Shown here: piece by piece, positions 18,285-29,110 of the stretch
Numbering within the stretch: the stretch's first letter is position 1
How the letters are laid out: each line of letters starts with the position of its first letter
Source of the DNA: Microtetraspora fusca
GTDB taxonomy: Bacteria > Actinomycetota > Actinomycetes > Streptosporangiales > Streptosporangiaceae
Assembly: GCF_001570365.1 (NCBI RefSeq)
Contig: NZ_BBYK01000068.1
Span: forward strand, 1-64,000
Direction: 5' to 3'
DNA: 64,000 nt
Made by a program: the position numbers and the translations under genes
Notes under the pieces: generated by a model
The model's database searches: none
What the model saw: the letters and a program-made list of their open reading frames with translations, nothing else
Told to the model about the DNA's origin: nothing

Positions 18285-19526
18285 ATGAGTGTCCTGGTTC
18301 GTCCCATCACAGAGTCCGGTTGGCCGGAGTTCGTCCGGGTCCAGCGCGAGGCGTTCAACTCCCCCGACACCGAGGAACGTGACCACTGGCGGAAGCTGTT
18401 CGAGGTGGACCGCTCGCTGGGGGCATTCGACGGGGACCTCCTCGTCGGCGGCACCGTCGTGGCGAGCCTCACGATGACCGTGCCGGGCGGTCCCCTGCCG
18501 GTCGCCGGGGTCACCGCCGTGGGCGTGCTCCCCTCGCACCGCCGCAAGGGCGTCCTGACCGCGCTGATGACCCGCCAGCTCGGCGACCTGCACGAGAAGG
18601 GCGAGTCCGTCGCCGCGCTCTACGCCTCAGAGGCGGCGATCTACGGCCGGTTCGGGTACGGCAGAGCCGCCGACAGCGTCTTCTTCCGCATCCCGACCGC
18701 GCGCTCGGCGTTCCGGCGCGACGCCCCCTCGGACCCGTCCCTGCGCGTGCGTCTCGCCGATCCGGCGGCGGCCCGGGCCGACGTGGAGAAGGTCTTCGAG
18801 TCCGTACGGACCACCCGGCCGGGCCTGTACACCCGATCCGACGCGCGCTGGCGCCTCAGCGTCCTCGGGGACGAGGAGCCCCAGCGCAGGGGGAACGGTC
18901 CGCTGCGCTGCGTGATCGTCGAGGACGACCACGGGCCGCGGGGCTACGCCCTGTTCCGGGTCAAGGACGGGTGGACCGAGCACAGCGTGCCCGACGGGGA
19001 GATCCTGCTGCGGGAGCTGTTCGCCACCGATCCCGCGGCGTACGCGCTGACCTGGCGGACCGTGCTGGACCGGGACCTGTGCGCGCGGCTGCGCGTCTGG
19101 GGGCGCCCGGTGGACGACCCGATCGTGCATCTGCTGGCCGAGCCCCGGCAGCTCAACGCGGGCTGGCTGGACGACCTGTGGATCCGCCTGGTGGACGTGG
19201 ACCGCGCGCTGGCCTCCCGCGCCTACGCCTCCCCTGTGGACCTCGTGATCGAGGTGGAGGACCGCGTGTGCCCGTGGAACGCGGGCCGCTTCCGGCTGGT
19301 CGCGAGCGCGGGACCCGGCACGGCGAAGGCGTCCTGCGAGCGGACCGGCGACCCCGCCGACGTGACGTTGCCCGTGGACGCGCTCGGCGCCGCGTACCTG
19401 GGCGGGCGTCCCCTGACCGCGCTGGGCGCGGCGGGCCTGGTCACCGAGCACAGCGAGGGCGCGCTGCGCGCGCTGTCCACCGCGATGTCGTGGGAGCCGC
19501 GCCCGTGGGGCGGCCTGATCTTCTAG
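18285..19526 (+). CDS. Eis-family N-acetyltransferase
   Basis: A 413-aa protein with the three-part Eis architecture: an N-terminal GNAT domain (VTAVGVLPSHRRKGVLTALM at about 81-100 is the acetyl-CoA loop), a second degenerate GNAT fold, and a C-terminal SCP2-like domain. It ends RPWGGLIF, with the conserved free C-terminal Phe that acts catalytically in Eis proteins. Family members acetylate amines, including aminoglycosides, with broad specificity; the substrate here is unknown. TACTGT lies 6 bases before the ATG and there is no ribosome site, so the mRNA may be leaderless. Confidence 0.92.
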   Translation: MSVLVRPITESGWPEFVRVQREAFNSPDTEERDHWRKLFEVDRSLGAFDGDLLVGGTVVASLTMTVPGGPLPVAGVTAVGVLPSHRRKGVLTALMTRQLGDLHEKGESVAALYASEAAIYGRFGYGRAADSVFFRIPTARSAFRRDAPSDPSLRVRLADPAAARADVEKVFESVRTTRPGLYTRSDARWRLSVLGDEEPQRRGNGPLRCVIVEDDHGPRGYALFRVKDGWTEHSVPDGEILLRELFATDPAAYALTWRTVLDRDLCARLRVWGRPVDDPIVHLLAEPRQLNAGWLDDLWIRLVDVDRALASRAYASPVDLVIEVEDRVCPWNAGRFRLVASAGPGTAKASCERTGDPADVTLPVDALGAAYLGGRPLTALGAAGLVTEHSEGALRALSTAMSWEPRPWGGLIF

Positions 19527-19535
19527 GCTCGCCTC

Positions 19536-19697
19536 ATGGCGCTGCAGAACTTGCAGATTACGACGGTCGTCGCGATGCGGGCCCGGGACGTGTCCCGGCC
19601 CACCCCGGAGCAGCAGGAGGTCGCCGACCGGCGGCTGCTGCGCGACGAGATGCCGCGGCGTGAGACACGTCGCGGGAAGGAACGGCCGGCGGAGTGA
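19536..19697 (+). CDS. Small hypothetical protein, 53 aa
   Basis: 53-codon ORF starting MALQNLQITTVVAMRARDVS and ending in a basic region (RRETRRGKERPAE). Nearly every third codon position is G or C, as in the neighbouring genes, which supports coding. It starts 9 bases after the Eis-like gene stop and runs into a terminator. There is no good ribosome site, so expression may depend on translation of the gene before it. I do not recognise a function. Confidence 0.6.
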   Translation: MALQNLQITTVVAMRARDVSRPTPEQQEVADRRLLRDEMPRRETRRGKERPAE

Positions 19698-19702
19698 CAG
19701 AA

Positions 19703-19741
19703 CGCCGATAGGCGGGCACACATGGCGCCCGCCTACCGGCG
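19703..19741. terminator. Bidirectional terminator before rpiB
   Basis: 15-bp stem CGCCGATAGGCGGGC / GCCCGCCTACCGGCG with one G-T type mismatch and a 9-base loop, between the 53-aa ORF and the convergent rpiB gene. Confidence 0.8.
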
Positions 19742-19747
19742 CGACGA

Positions 19748-20215
19748 CTACGGCAGCGGCGGCAGTTCGCCGGTCGCCTCGTAGTCGGAGAGCTGGCCGA
19801 TCCTGCGGGCGTGCCGCTCGGCCCCGGAGAACGGCGTGGAGAGGAAGATCTCCACGAAGCGCACCACGTCCTCGACGGGGTGCATCCGGCCGCCCAGGCT
19901 GATCACGTTGGCGTCGTTGTGCTCGCGGGCGAGCCGCGCGGTGTCGTCGTTCCACGCGAGCGCGGCCCGGATGCCGCGCACCTTGTTGGCCGCGATCTGC
20001 TCACCGTTGCCGGAGCCGCCGAGCACCACGCCGAGGCTGCCGGGGTCGCCCGCCACTCCCTGGGCGGCGCGCAGCACGAACGCCGGATAGTCGTCCTCGG
20101 CGTCGTAGACGAACGGACCGCAGTCGATCACCTCGTGGTTCTGCTCCTTCAGCCAGGAGACGAGGTGGTTCTTGAGCTCGTAGCCGGCATGGTCGGCACC
20201 GATGTAGACACGCAC
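19748..20215 (-). CDS. rpiB: Ribose-5-phosphate isomerase B
   Basis: Interconverts ribose-5-phosphate and ribulose-5-phosphate in the pentose phosphate pathway. The GTG start at 20215 (product MRVYIGADHAGYEL) gives 155 aa, normal for RpiB. The frame is open 22 codons further upstream but these are not conserved in type. The active-site loop GGSGNGEQIAANK lacks the Cys base of E. coli RpiB and has Glu instead, as in the mycobacterial form. The substrate phosphate-binding Asp-His pair is in GADHAG. It overlaps nothing and is divergent from def. Confidence 0.95.
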   Translation of the reverse strand: MRVYIGADHAGYELKNHLVSWLKEQNHEVIDCGPFVYDAEDDYPAFVLRAAQGVAGDPGSLGVVLGGSGNGEQIAANKVRGIRAALAWNDDTARLAREHNDANVISLGGRMHPVEDVVRFVEIFLSTPFSGAERHARRIGQLSDYEATGELPPLP

Positions 20216-20335
20216 GGCCCAAGTCTCGCAGGTGCTCACCGGAGACATGACTTCAGGGGCTCCACTAAAGTAACAAGCCACCGCCCCCGTGACTCCTTAC
20301 CGGGCAGCAGCGGAGGCCGACAGACCAGGAGAGAC

Positions 20336-20820
20336 ATGCGCGAGATCCGCTACGTGGGCGACCCCGTCCTGCGCACCCCCGCCGAGCCGGTCACCGACTT
20401 CGACCGGGAACTGCGCCGGCTCATCGACGAGATGTTCTCGATCATGTACATGGCCGACGGCGTGGGACTGGCCGGCCCGCAGATCGGCGTGGGACGGCGG
20501 CTCTTCGTCTACGACATCAGCAACCGCAAGGGCCACGTGGTGAACCCCGAGCTCACGATCGACGACCCCGAGGAGGTCGTCGAGGAGGAGGGCTGCCTGT
20601 CCGTGCCCGGCAAGGAGACCGGCAAGCCGCTGTACGCCCCGACCGCGCGGGCCGCGGGCGTCACGCTCCGCGGGTTCGACCGGCTCGGCCGGCCCGTGAC
20701 GGTCAAGGCGCGCGGCATGCTGGCCCGCTGCTTCCAGCACGAGTTCGACCACCTCAACGGCACCCTGTACGTGGACAGGCTGCCCAAGGACGACCGCAGG
20801 AAGATCCTCCTGCAGACCCC

Positions 20821-20824
<4 letters not shown>
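20336..20824 (+). CDS. def: Peptide deformylase
   Basis: Metal hydrolase that removes the N-formyl group from nascent proteins. The 162-aa protein starts at ATG 20336 after AGGAGA and has the three family motifs: GVGLAGPQ at 42-49 (with Gly-Pro in place of the usual Ala-x), EGCLS at 85-89 with metal ligand C87, and HEFDH at 135-139 with metal ligands H135/H139 and catalytic E136. Its TAG stop shares the palindrome CTAG with the stop of the convergent aldehyde dehydrogenase gene. Confidence 0.95.
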
Positions 20825-22227
<1,403 letters not shown>

Positions 22228-22354
22228 GAACCTCATCCTTGTGTGCGACTCCGGATGGTGAGGGTGCGCCCCCCGGCGCGGCGTCCAGGCTAGCGCGATA
22301 GACAAACAGAGCCTGACAAGCAGCTCAGAGTCCGCATTAGCCGGAAATGCGAGG

Positions 22355-22975
22355 TCAGTCGAAGATCGCGTCGCGGGTGCGGGACCGCTTGAGCTCGAAG
22401 AAGCCGTCCGTGCCCGCCACGAGCAGGACGCCGTCCCAGAGCCGGCCCGCGTCCTCGCCGCGCGGGATGGGCGAGACGACCGGGCCGAAGAACGCCACGC
22501 CGTCCACGGCGATGATCGGGGTGCCGACCTCCTCGCCGACCAGCTCGATGCCCTTGTCGTGTGAGGCGCGGATCGCGTCGTCGAACTCCTCCGACTCCAT
22601 CGCGGCGACGAGCTCGGGGGCGAGCCCGGCGGCCGTGAGCGCCTCCGCGATCGTCTCCGTCCACGACTGCGGCTGCTTGCGCCGGCCCCCGTTGTGGAAT
22701 CGCGTGCCGAGCTCCGTGTAGAGGGTACCGAGGACCTCCTCGCCGTACTTGTCGGCGGCCGCGGCCAGCACGCGCACCGGCTCGATCGCCCGGCTGAGCT
22801 TCTCGCGGTACTCCTCCGGGATGTCCTTGCCCTCGTTGAGCACGGCGAGGCTCATGATGTGCCAGCGCGTACGCACCGGGCGCTCGCGCTCGACCTCGAC
22901 CATCCAGCGGGAGGTGATCCACGCCCACGGGCAGAAGGGATCAAACCAGAAGTCAACGGTCTTGGTCTCGGACAT
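22355..22975 (-). CDS. DsbA-fold mycothiol-dependent nitroreductase family protein (Rv2466c-like)
   Basis: A 206-aa thioredoxin-fold protein. The start at ATG 22975 is preceded by AGAGG and followed by [24 protein letters not shown] in type with M. tuberculosis Rv2466c, which uses mycothiol to reduce nitro compounds and is induced by oxidative stress. The motif here is C15-P-W-A18; the second Cys of the CPWC motif is Ala, leaving a single reactive Cys, which suits a mycothiol mixed-disulfide mechanism. Conserved [24 protein letters not shown] and ELKRSRT are present. It is divergent from pepN, as in mycobacteria. Confidence 0.92.
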   Translation of the reverse strand: MSETKTVDFWFDPFCPWAWITSRWMVEVERERPVRTRWHIMSLAVLNEGKDIPEEYREKLSRAIEPVRVLAAAADKYGEEVLGTLYTELGTRFHNGGRRKQPQSWTETIAEALTAAGLAPELVAAMESEEFDDAIRASHDKGIELVGEEVGTPIIAVDGVAFFGPVVSPIPRGEDAGRLWDGVLLVAGTDGFFELKRSRTRDAIFD

Positions 22976-23141
22976 ATGAAGAGGCCTCTCGATGGGCAAT
23001 GTGGTTGCATCGGTGCGTAACCGATGGCCGGATCTCGCTATTCCACCGGCCGATTTCAAGGCGATTTCCATCGTCACGGCATGGCAGGATCGGTTCATCC
23101 CCTCCGCGAAGGGGCGGTGGGGCATGCGATGAGGAGCGGAT

Positions 23142-25709
23142 GTGGCAGGGAATCTGACCCGTGACGAGGCCCGGGAGCGCGCCCGGCTGCTGACCGTCCA
23201 GTCCTACGCGGTCGAACTCGACCTGACGGAGGGCGAGGAGCGGTTCGAGAGCATCACCACGGTCCACTTCACCTCCAGCCAACCGGGAGCGGACACGTTC
23301 ATCGACCTGCACGGCGCGCACGTCAGGTCCGCCAAGCTGAACGGCGTGGCGCTCGACGTGAGCACCTACGACGCGGAGAAGGGCCGTCTCCCGCTGCCCG
23401 GCCTGGCCGAGCAGAACGTGCTGCGCGTCGACGCCGACGCGTCCTACATGCGCACCGGCGAAGGCCTGCACCGCTTCGTCGACCCGGTCGACCAGCGCGT
23501 CTACCTGCACAGCCAGTTCGAGACGGCCGACGCGCACCGCATGTACGCCTGCTTCGACCAGCCCGACCTGAAGGCCACCTTCGAGCTCACCGTGCTCGCG
23601 CCCGGTGACTGGGAGGTCGTCTCCAACGCCGCCCCCGACTCGATCGAGGAGCTGGAGGCGCACGAGGGCCGGCACGGCACGCTGCAGGCGGCCAGGCGCT
23701 GGCACTTCCCGGCCACGCCGGTCATGTCCACGTACATCACCGCGCTGATCGCCGGGCCGTACGCCGTGGTCAGGGACGAGCACGACGGCATCCCGCTCGG
23801 CATCTACGTGCGCCAGTCGCTGGCCGAGTTCCTCGACGCGGACAACATCTTCGAGGTCACCAAGCAGGGCTTCGACTTCTTCCACCGCGTCTTCGACCTG
23901 CGCTACCCCTTCGGCAAGTACGACCAGCTCTTCGTGCCGGAGTTCAACGCGGGCGCGATGGAGAACGCGGGCGCGGTCACCTTCCTAGAGGACTACGTCT
24001 TCCGGTCGCGGGTCACCGACGCCATGGTGGAGCGCCGCGCGGAGACGATCCTGCACGAGATGGCGCACATGTGGTTCGGCGACCTCGTCACCATGCGCTG
24101 GTGGGACGACCTGTGGCTGAACGAGTCGTTCGCCACCTACATGTCGGTGCTGTGCCAGGCCGAGGCCACCCGCTGGGGCCAGGGCGCGTGGACGACCTTC
24201 GCCAACGTCGAGAAGGCCTGGGCGTACCGGCAGGACCAGCTCCCCTCGACCCACCCGATCGCCGCCGACATCCCGGACATGCAGGCCGTCGAGGTCAACT
24301 TCGACGGCATCACGTACGCCAAGGGCGCCTCGGTGCTCAAGCAGCTCGTGGCCTACGTCGGTCTGGACAACTTCCTGGCCGGCGTCCGCGACTACTTCAA
24401 CGAGCACGCCTGGGGCAACACCACCCTGCAGGACCTGCTGACGGCGCTGGAGCGCACCTCCGGCCGCGACCTGTCGTCCTGGTCCAAGGAGTGGCTGGAA
24501 ACCTCCTGGGTCAACACGCTCCGCCCGTCCTTCACCACCGACGACGAGGGCCGCTTCCTCACCTTCGACGTGCTGCAGGAGGCCCCGCAGGAGCACCCGA
24601 CGCTCCGCTCGCACCGCGTGGCGATCGGCCTCTACTCCATGATCGACGGCGTGCTCACCCGCACCAAGCGGGTCGAGCTCGACGTCGTGGGCGCCCGCAC
24701 CGCGGTCCCCGCGCTGGTCGGCGAGGTCCAGCCCGACGTCGTCCTGGTCAACGACGACGACCTCACCTATGCCAAGATCCGGCTCGACGAGCGGTCCCTG
24801 CGGACGCTGGTCGACGGCGGCATCACCGCGTTCACCGACTCGCTGCCCCGCGCCCTCTGCTGGTCGGCCGCCTGGGACATGACCCGGGACGCCGAGATGG
24901 CCACCCGCGACTACGTCAAGCTGGTCGTCTCCGGCATCGACTCGGTCAAGGACATCACGGTCGTGCAGACCGTCCTGCGCCAGGCCCGGCTGTCCGTGCA
25001 GCAGTACGCCGACCCCGCCTGGGTGAACGAGGGCATGTCCGAGCTGGCCCGGGCGCTGCGCGGCCTGGTCGCGTCGGCCGCGCCGGGCTCCGACCACCAG
25101 CTCGCCTACGTCAACGCCTTCACCTCGGTGGCGGTCTCGGCCGAGGACCTGGCGTTCGTCGAAAGCATCCTCGACGGCACCGCCGCCCCCGAGGGGCTCG
25201 CGGTCGACGCCGACCTGCGCTGGACGCTCACCCAGGCGCTGGTCTCCGGAGGCGTCCTGGGGGCAGCGGACATCGACGCCGAACTCCAGCGGGACGCCAC
25301 CGCCAAGGGCGAGCGCTCCGCCGCGATGTGCCGGGCGTCGATTCCCACCCCCGAGGCCAAGGCGGAGACCTGGTCGGCCATCACCGGCGGCACGCTGAGC
25401 GGCGCGGTGCTGCGCTCCACGATCGGCGGGTTCATGGACCCGAACCACGTCGAACTGCTCGAGCCGTACAGCGAGAAGTACTTCGAGGAGGTCGGCCGCA
25501 TCTGGAAGGAGTGGACCTCCGACAGCGCGCAGAACTTCGTGATCGGCTGCTACCCGGCCCTGCTGATCAGGCCGGAGACCGTCGCGCGGACGCAGGACCA
25601 CATCTCCGCGACCCAGCCGCCGCACGCGCTGCGCCGTCTGGTTCTCGAAGGCGCGGACGGCATCAGCCGGGCGCTGCGCGCCCGCGAGAAGGACGCCTCG
25701 GCCGTCTGA
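23142..25709 (+). CDS. pepN: Aminopeptidase N (M1 family)
   Basis: Cytoplasmic zinc exopeptidase of 855 aa that trims N-terminal residues from peptides downstream of Clp and proteasome-type degradation. The exopeptidase motif GAMENAG is at about 268-274 and the zinc site HEMAHMWFGD...NESF (HExxH, then E 18 residues later) is near 306-329. The C-terminal third is the ERAP1_C-like helical domain. The GTG start at 23142 follows GAGGAG. A strong terminator follows the stop. Confidence 0.96.
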   Translation: MAGNLTRDEARERARLLTVQSYAVELDLTEGEERFESITTVHFTSSQPGADTFIDLHGAHVRSAKLNGVALDVSTYDAEKGRLPLPGLAEQNVLRVDADASYMRTGEGLHRFVDPVDQRVYLHSQFETADAHRMYACFDQPDLKATFELTVLAPGDWEVVSNAAPDSIEELEAHEGRHGTLQAARRWHFPATPVMSTYITALIAGPYAVVRDEHDGIPLGIYVRQSLAEFLDADNIFEVTKQGFDFFHRVFDLRYPFGKYDQLFVPEFNAGAMENAGAVTFLEDYVFRSRVTDAMVERRAETILHEMAHMWFGDLVTMRWWDDLWLNESFATYMSVLCQAEATRWGQGAWTTFANVEKAWAYRQDQLPSTHPIAADIPDMQAVEVNFDGITYAKGASVLKQLVAYVGLDNFLAGVRDYFNEHAWGNTTLQDLLTALERTSGRDLSSWSKEWLETSWVNTLRPSFTTDDEGRFLTFDVLQEAPQEHPTLRSHRVAIGLYSMIDGVLTRTKRVELDVVGARTAVPALVGEVQPDVVLVNDDDLTYAKIRLDERSLRTLVDGGITAFTDSLPRALCWSAAWDMTRDAEMATRDYVKLVVSGIDSVKDITVVQTVLRQARLSVQQYADPAWVNEGMSELARALRGLVASAAPGSDHQLAYVNAFTSVAVSAEDLAFVESILDGTAAPEGLAVDADLRWTLTQALVSGGVLGAADIDAELQRDATAKGERSAAMCRASIPTPEAKAETWSAITGGTLSGAVLRSTIGGFMDPNHVELLEPYSEKYFEEVGRIWKEWTSDSAQNFVIGCYPALLIRPETVARTQDHISATQPPHALRRLVLEGADGISRALRAREKDASAV

Positions 25710-25729
25710 CGCGGCAACGTCCGATCGAC

Positions 25730-25765
25730 GGAAAGGCCCCGGCCCACACCGGCCGGGGCCTTTCC
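25730..25765 (+). terminator. Terminator after pepN
   Basis: Perfect 15-bp stem GGAAAGGCCCCGGCC / GGCCGGGGCCTTTCC with a 6-base loop, ending in a short T-run, 20 bases past the pepN stop. Confidence 0.88.
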
Positions 25766-25988
25766 CGTTCTCGATGTCCTGCCCCGAGCGACTCGGATGT
25801 CCCTTCTGGAGGGAGAGAGGGTGCGCGCCCGGGGCCGGCAGGAATCTCGGCTGGATCGGATCAAGCGGTCCCTCCTCCAGGGAACGGCCGGGTACGACGG
25901 CACCGCGTCATCGCCCCGGAGATCCCCCGAGAGGTCCGGATCTTCGACCACCGACAGGAATGACGGTTGGCCATGAGATGGTGATTCG

Positions 25989-26963
25989 ATGAAGTCGGCC
26001 AGGAACCTGTTGACCGCGCTCGCACAGCGCTATTCGTTCGGTGACGTCGAAGCCCTCGCTCCCGAGGTCCTGGGGCTCGGAGAGCGCACCGACGAGGTGA
26101 CCTCGGTGTGCGAGTTCGGCCAGCGGCTGCTCACCCTGGACGCCGAGGACTTCGCCGACGAGAACGACGCGCGCAGCGTCCCTGCCGACCTTCGGCGCCG
26201 CGCCCGCGCCTGCCACATGCCGCAGACGTCCCGCGAGCAGCCGCGCGGCGCCCTGGAGTCGCTGCGGCCCTCGTACGCGCTGCTCCTGGAGGTGATCGAC
26301 ATCCGCTGGAGGCGGCGCGACCTCAGCGCTATGATCTCGGCGGTCCACATCGCCAGCGAGTACCTCCCATTGCTCGCGTTCGAGCCCGCCCTCGGCCACG
26401 CGGGCGACCCGGTGCGCTGGCCCGAGGGGTTGCGCGCCCCGGGCAGCAGGTTCGGCTCGATCGGCGACCGGGAGTGCGACCACACGCGGGCGGAGAAGTC
26501 GGCCGCCGAGCGGACGCTGCGTGTGGCGGTCGAGCCCGGCCAGGGCTGGCGCGCCTACTTCGACCGGCAGCACAGCCAGGTCGCCGGCGCCCTGGCCACC
26601 TGCGTGGCCCGCTGCCGCACCCCTTGCACCGCCATGGACTGGGTGCCGGAGAAGGACGATCTCGCCCTCCGTGCCCGCGTCGCACTGGCCTTCGCCGAGA
26701 CCCCGCTCGTACGGCTCCGCCACGCCGCGCCGGTCGGCCACGGCTTCGGTGTGCCGTCGCCGGAGGAGGTCCGGGACGCGTGGCAGCGCAGCCGCTCCCT
26801 GCTGGACAAGAACGAGGTCGGCCACCGGGCGACCGAGGACGACGGCTTCGCCCTGCCCGGGTTGCCCGGCCTGTTCTCCGCCGTCGCGGCCGCGCCCGTA
26901 CAGCCGGCCTCCCTGCTGGCCGACGTGTCGGTCCACCTGGTGAAGCTCCTGGAGGAGCGCTAG
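25989..26963 (+). CDS. Hypothetical protein, 324 aa
   Basis: I do not recognise this protein. It has no signal peptide or membrane segment and looks soluble and largely helical. Features visible are a Cys/His-containing stretch (GDRECDHTRAEKSAAERTLRVA, about 158-180), a Cys-rich patch VARCRTPCTAMDW near 208-220, and a C-terminal VHLVKLLEER helix. The base composition and GC3 are like the neighbours. It sits between pepN and a convergent DUF5130 gene, a position not occupied in the mycobacterial order. Its TAG stop shares CTAG with the convergent gene. The start at ATG 25989 has a weak ribosome site. Confidence 0.7.
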   Translation: MKSARNLLTALAQRYSFGDVEALAPEVLGLGERTDEVTSVCEFGQRLLTLDAEDFADENDARSVPADLRRRARACHMPQTSREQPRGALESLRPSYALLLEVIDIRWRRRDLSAMISAVHIASEYLPLLAFEPALGHAGDPVRWPEGLRAPGSRFGSIGDRECDHTRAEKSAAERTLRVAVEPGQGWRAYFDRQHSQVAGALATCVARCRTPCTAMDWVPEKDDLALRARVALAFAETPLVRLRHAAPVGHGFGVPSPEEVRDAWQRSRSLLDKNEVGHRATEDDGFALPGLPGLFSAVAAAPVQPASLLADVSVHLVKLLEER

Positions 26964-27331
26964 ACGCGGGCGGCGCAGTCGGCCAGGGCGGCGAGGCCGG
27001 TGACCAGGCCGCCGGCGAGGTCGCCCGCGGCGAAGGCGGCGGCCATGGAGACCGCCACGAGCCGGCACTCCCCGTCGGTGAGCAGCTTCCTGGCCCGCTC
27101 ACCCGTCACGATCTCCAGGGCCCGGCCCTCCAGGTCGACCATGATGAGGACCGCCCGGTCGGCGACGTCGCCGAGCGCGCCGTGCAGCCGTTCGGCGAAC
27201 TCCCGCCTCGGCCCCTCGGCCCGCCCGAGATAGACCGCGAAGCGCAGCCCGGTGCGGGCCTCGGCCGCCTTGCGCGCGGAGCGGATGTCGTCGATCTGCA
27301 GAGGAGTCAGCGCGCGCACGGCCCTCACCAT
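26960..27331 (-). CDS. DUF5130 / TPM-like protein (Rv2468c-like)
   Basis: A 123-aa protein of the TPM-type fold, starting ...LTPLQIDDIRSARKAAEARTGLRFAVYLG and containing RAVLIMVDLEGRALEIVTGERARKLL. These match the TPM pattern in which one strand meets a nucleotide- or metal-binding loop. Homologues lie next to pepN in mycobacteria. The biochemical role is not established. The start codons overlap the end of the small membrane protein upstream (TGGTGA region), implying translational coupling. Confidence 0.82.
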   Translation of the reverse strand: MVRAVRALTPLQIDDIRSARKAAEARTGLRFAVYLGRAEGPRREFAERLHGALGDVADRAVLIMVDLEGRALEIVTGERARKLLTDGECRLVAVSMAAAFAAGDLAGGLVTGLAALADCAARV

Positions 27332-27666
27332 CCCGCGGAGGCGCCGCCGGTGTGGGCCTGCGGCTCCACATCCCTGGCCATCGCCTTCCAGTCGACGTCG
27401 ATCGCCGGCAGCCAGTGCGCCGGGCGGCCGGTGAGCACGAGGACGGACGTGTCCGCCCCGTGCTCCGTCTTCCCGGGCCCGCCGAACCAGACCTCCTCGC
27501 CCGGCACGGCCTCGGTCCTGGCCGGGCGCCCGAGTGCGAGGACCGCCAGGGAGATCAGCAGGAAGAGCCCCGCAGCCACCCCGATGAGGAATCCGGCGAT
27601 CTGCAGCTCACTGTGCACCTCATCACGGTAACTCCGCAGGTGAGAACGGGTCGAGCCCGCCTGCAC
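27325..27666 (-). CDS. Small single-pass membrane protein, unknown function
   Basis: 113 aa if started at GTG 27666. One hydrophobic helix near residues 20-46 (LQIAGFLIGVAAGLFLLISLAVLALG) is followed by a ~65-residue probably extracytoplasmic or cytoplasmic domain with PGEEVWFGGPG and HWLPAIDVDWKAMARD. A GTG at 27618 would start just before the helix and is an alternative. It overlaps the DUF5130 gene start by 7 bases, so the two form an operon. I know no function. Confidence 0.7.
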   Translation of the reverse strand: MQAGSTRSHLRSYRDEVHSELQIAGFLIGVAAGLFLLISLAVLALGRPARTEAVPGEEVWFGGPGKTEHGADTSVLVLTGRPAHWLPAIDVDWKAMARDVEPQAHTGGASAGW

Positions 27667-27688
27667 GGGGCCGGCGGGCCGCCCGGGC

Positions 27689-29110
27689 TCACCACACGGA
27701 CGGCCGGCGTTCGCCCCAGAAGCCGCCCACGGACGCCTCGATCTGAGCCGAGAGCGAGATCAGCGTCCCCTCGTCGCCGAACCGCCCGGCGAGCATGACG
27801 CCGACCGGCAGCCCTTCGGCCGACCAGTGCAGCGGCAGGTTGACCGCCGGCTGCCCGCTGATGTTGTACGTGGCGGCGAACGGCGCGAAGCGCTTCATCC
27901 GCTCGAAGGTCTCCTCGGGCGATTCCACGTCCTCGAACCAGCCCACCGGGACGGGCGGCCTAGTCACGGTGGGCGTCAGCACGGCGTCGTACTCGTCGGT
28001 GACGAGCAGCGCGAAGCGGGTGGCGAGCTGGAGCGCCGACTGCGCCTTGAGGAAGTCGGGGGCCGGGGTGGCGAAACCGCGTTCCCGCAGCCAGGCGGTG
28101 AGCGGGCGCAGCCGGGACTCCATCCCCTCGGCCACCGGGTGCATGCAGGCGAACGTGAACCACAGCTTCACGAACTCGGGCACCACGTCGGCGCCGAAGG
28201 GCGGATCGATGTCCACCACCTCGTGCCCCAGCGACTCCAGCAGCGCGGACGCGCTCTCGTACGCGGCCAGCACCTCCGGGTGCACGTCCGCGTCCGGGAC
28301 GGCCGGCGTGGCGTACCGCGCGATCCGCAGCCGGCCGGGCTCCACGCCGACGTAGGCGGAGAAGGAGCCGCGCTCCGGCGGCGGGGCCCAGTACAGGTCG
28401 CCGGGGTTGTTGTGGGCCATCACGTCGAGCAGCGCCGCCGCGTCGGCGACGTCGCGCGTGATCGGGCCGTTGGTGGACAGGCCGGCGAGGTCGGGGACGA
28501 TCGGCGCGAACGAGATACGGCCGCGGGTCGGCTTGATGCCGTACAGGCCGCAGACCGAGGCGGGGATCCGGATGGAGCCCGCCCCGTCGCTGCCGTGCGC
28601 CGCCGGAGCCAGACCGGCCGCGACCGCGGCGGCCGCTCCCCCGCTCGACCCTCCGGCCGAGCGCGCCAGGTCCCACGGCGTACGCGCGGGCGGGCCGACG
28701 GCGGTCTCTGTGTAGCACGGCAGCCCGAACTCGGGCGTGCTCGTCTTGCCGAGCATGATCGTGCCGGCGTCGCGCAGCCGCTCGACGACGCTGTCGTCAA
28801 CGGGCGCGACGAAACCCTCGTAGACGGCGGAGCCGAAGAAGATCGGCACGTCCTTCACCAGGTTGAGGTCCTTGACGGGGATCGGTACGCCGAGGAACGG
28901 AGGCGGGTCGTCGGACGCGAGGGCCTGGGCCTCCAGTTTGCGTGCCTCTTCCAGAGCCCGGTCGGCGGTGAGGGTGACGAACGCGCCGACCTCTCCGTTC
29001 AGCCGCTCGGCTCGTTCCAGGTAGTGCTCGGTGATCTCGACAGGTGACAGTTCCCTGTTCCGTACGGCTGCCGCCTGCTCCAGCGCAGTAAGATCGTGAA
29101 TGTGGGCCAC
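27689..29110 (-). CDS. Amidase signature family hydrolase
   Basis: A 473-aa amidase. The Ser-cisSer-Lys triad is visible: K80 (PVKD), S155 (AGGSSGG) and S179 (DGAGSIRIPAS). Family members hydrolyse carboxamides, including those of aryl acids, nylon oligomers and tRNA-bound glutamine (GatA). It has no GatB/GatC neighbours, so a role in tRNA amidation is unlikely; a catabolic amidase is more probable. The start is GTG at 29110. Its substrate is unknown. Confidence 0.92.
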   Translation of the reverse strand: MAHIHDLTALEQAAAVRNRELSPVEITEHYLERAERLNGEVGAFVTLTADRALEEARKLEAQALASDDPPPFLGVPIPVKDLNLVKDVPIFFGSAVYEGFVAPVDDSVVERLRDAGTIMLGKTSTPEFGLPCYTETAVGPPARTPWDLARSAGGSSGGAAAAVAAGLAPAAHGSDGAGSIRIPASVCGLYGIKPTRGRISFAPIVPDLAGLSTNGPITRDVADAAALLDVMAHNNPGDLYWAPPPERGSFSAYVGVEPGRLRIARYATPAVPDADVHPEVLAAYESASALLESLGHEVVDIDPPFGADVVPEFVKLWFTFACMHPVAEGMESRLRPLTAWLRERGFATPAPDFLKAQSALQLATRFALLVTDEYDAVLTPTVTRPPVPVGWFEDVESPEETFERMKRFAPFAATYNISGQPAVNLPLHWSAEGLPVGVMLAGRFGDEGTLISLSAQIEASVGGFWGERRPSVW

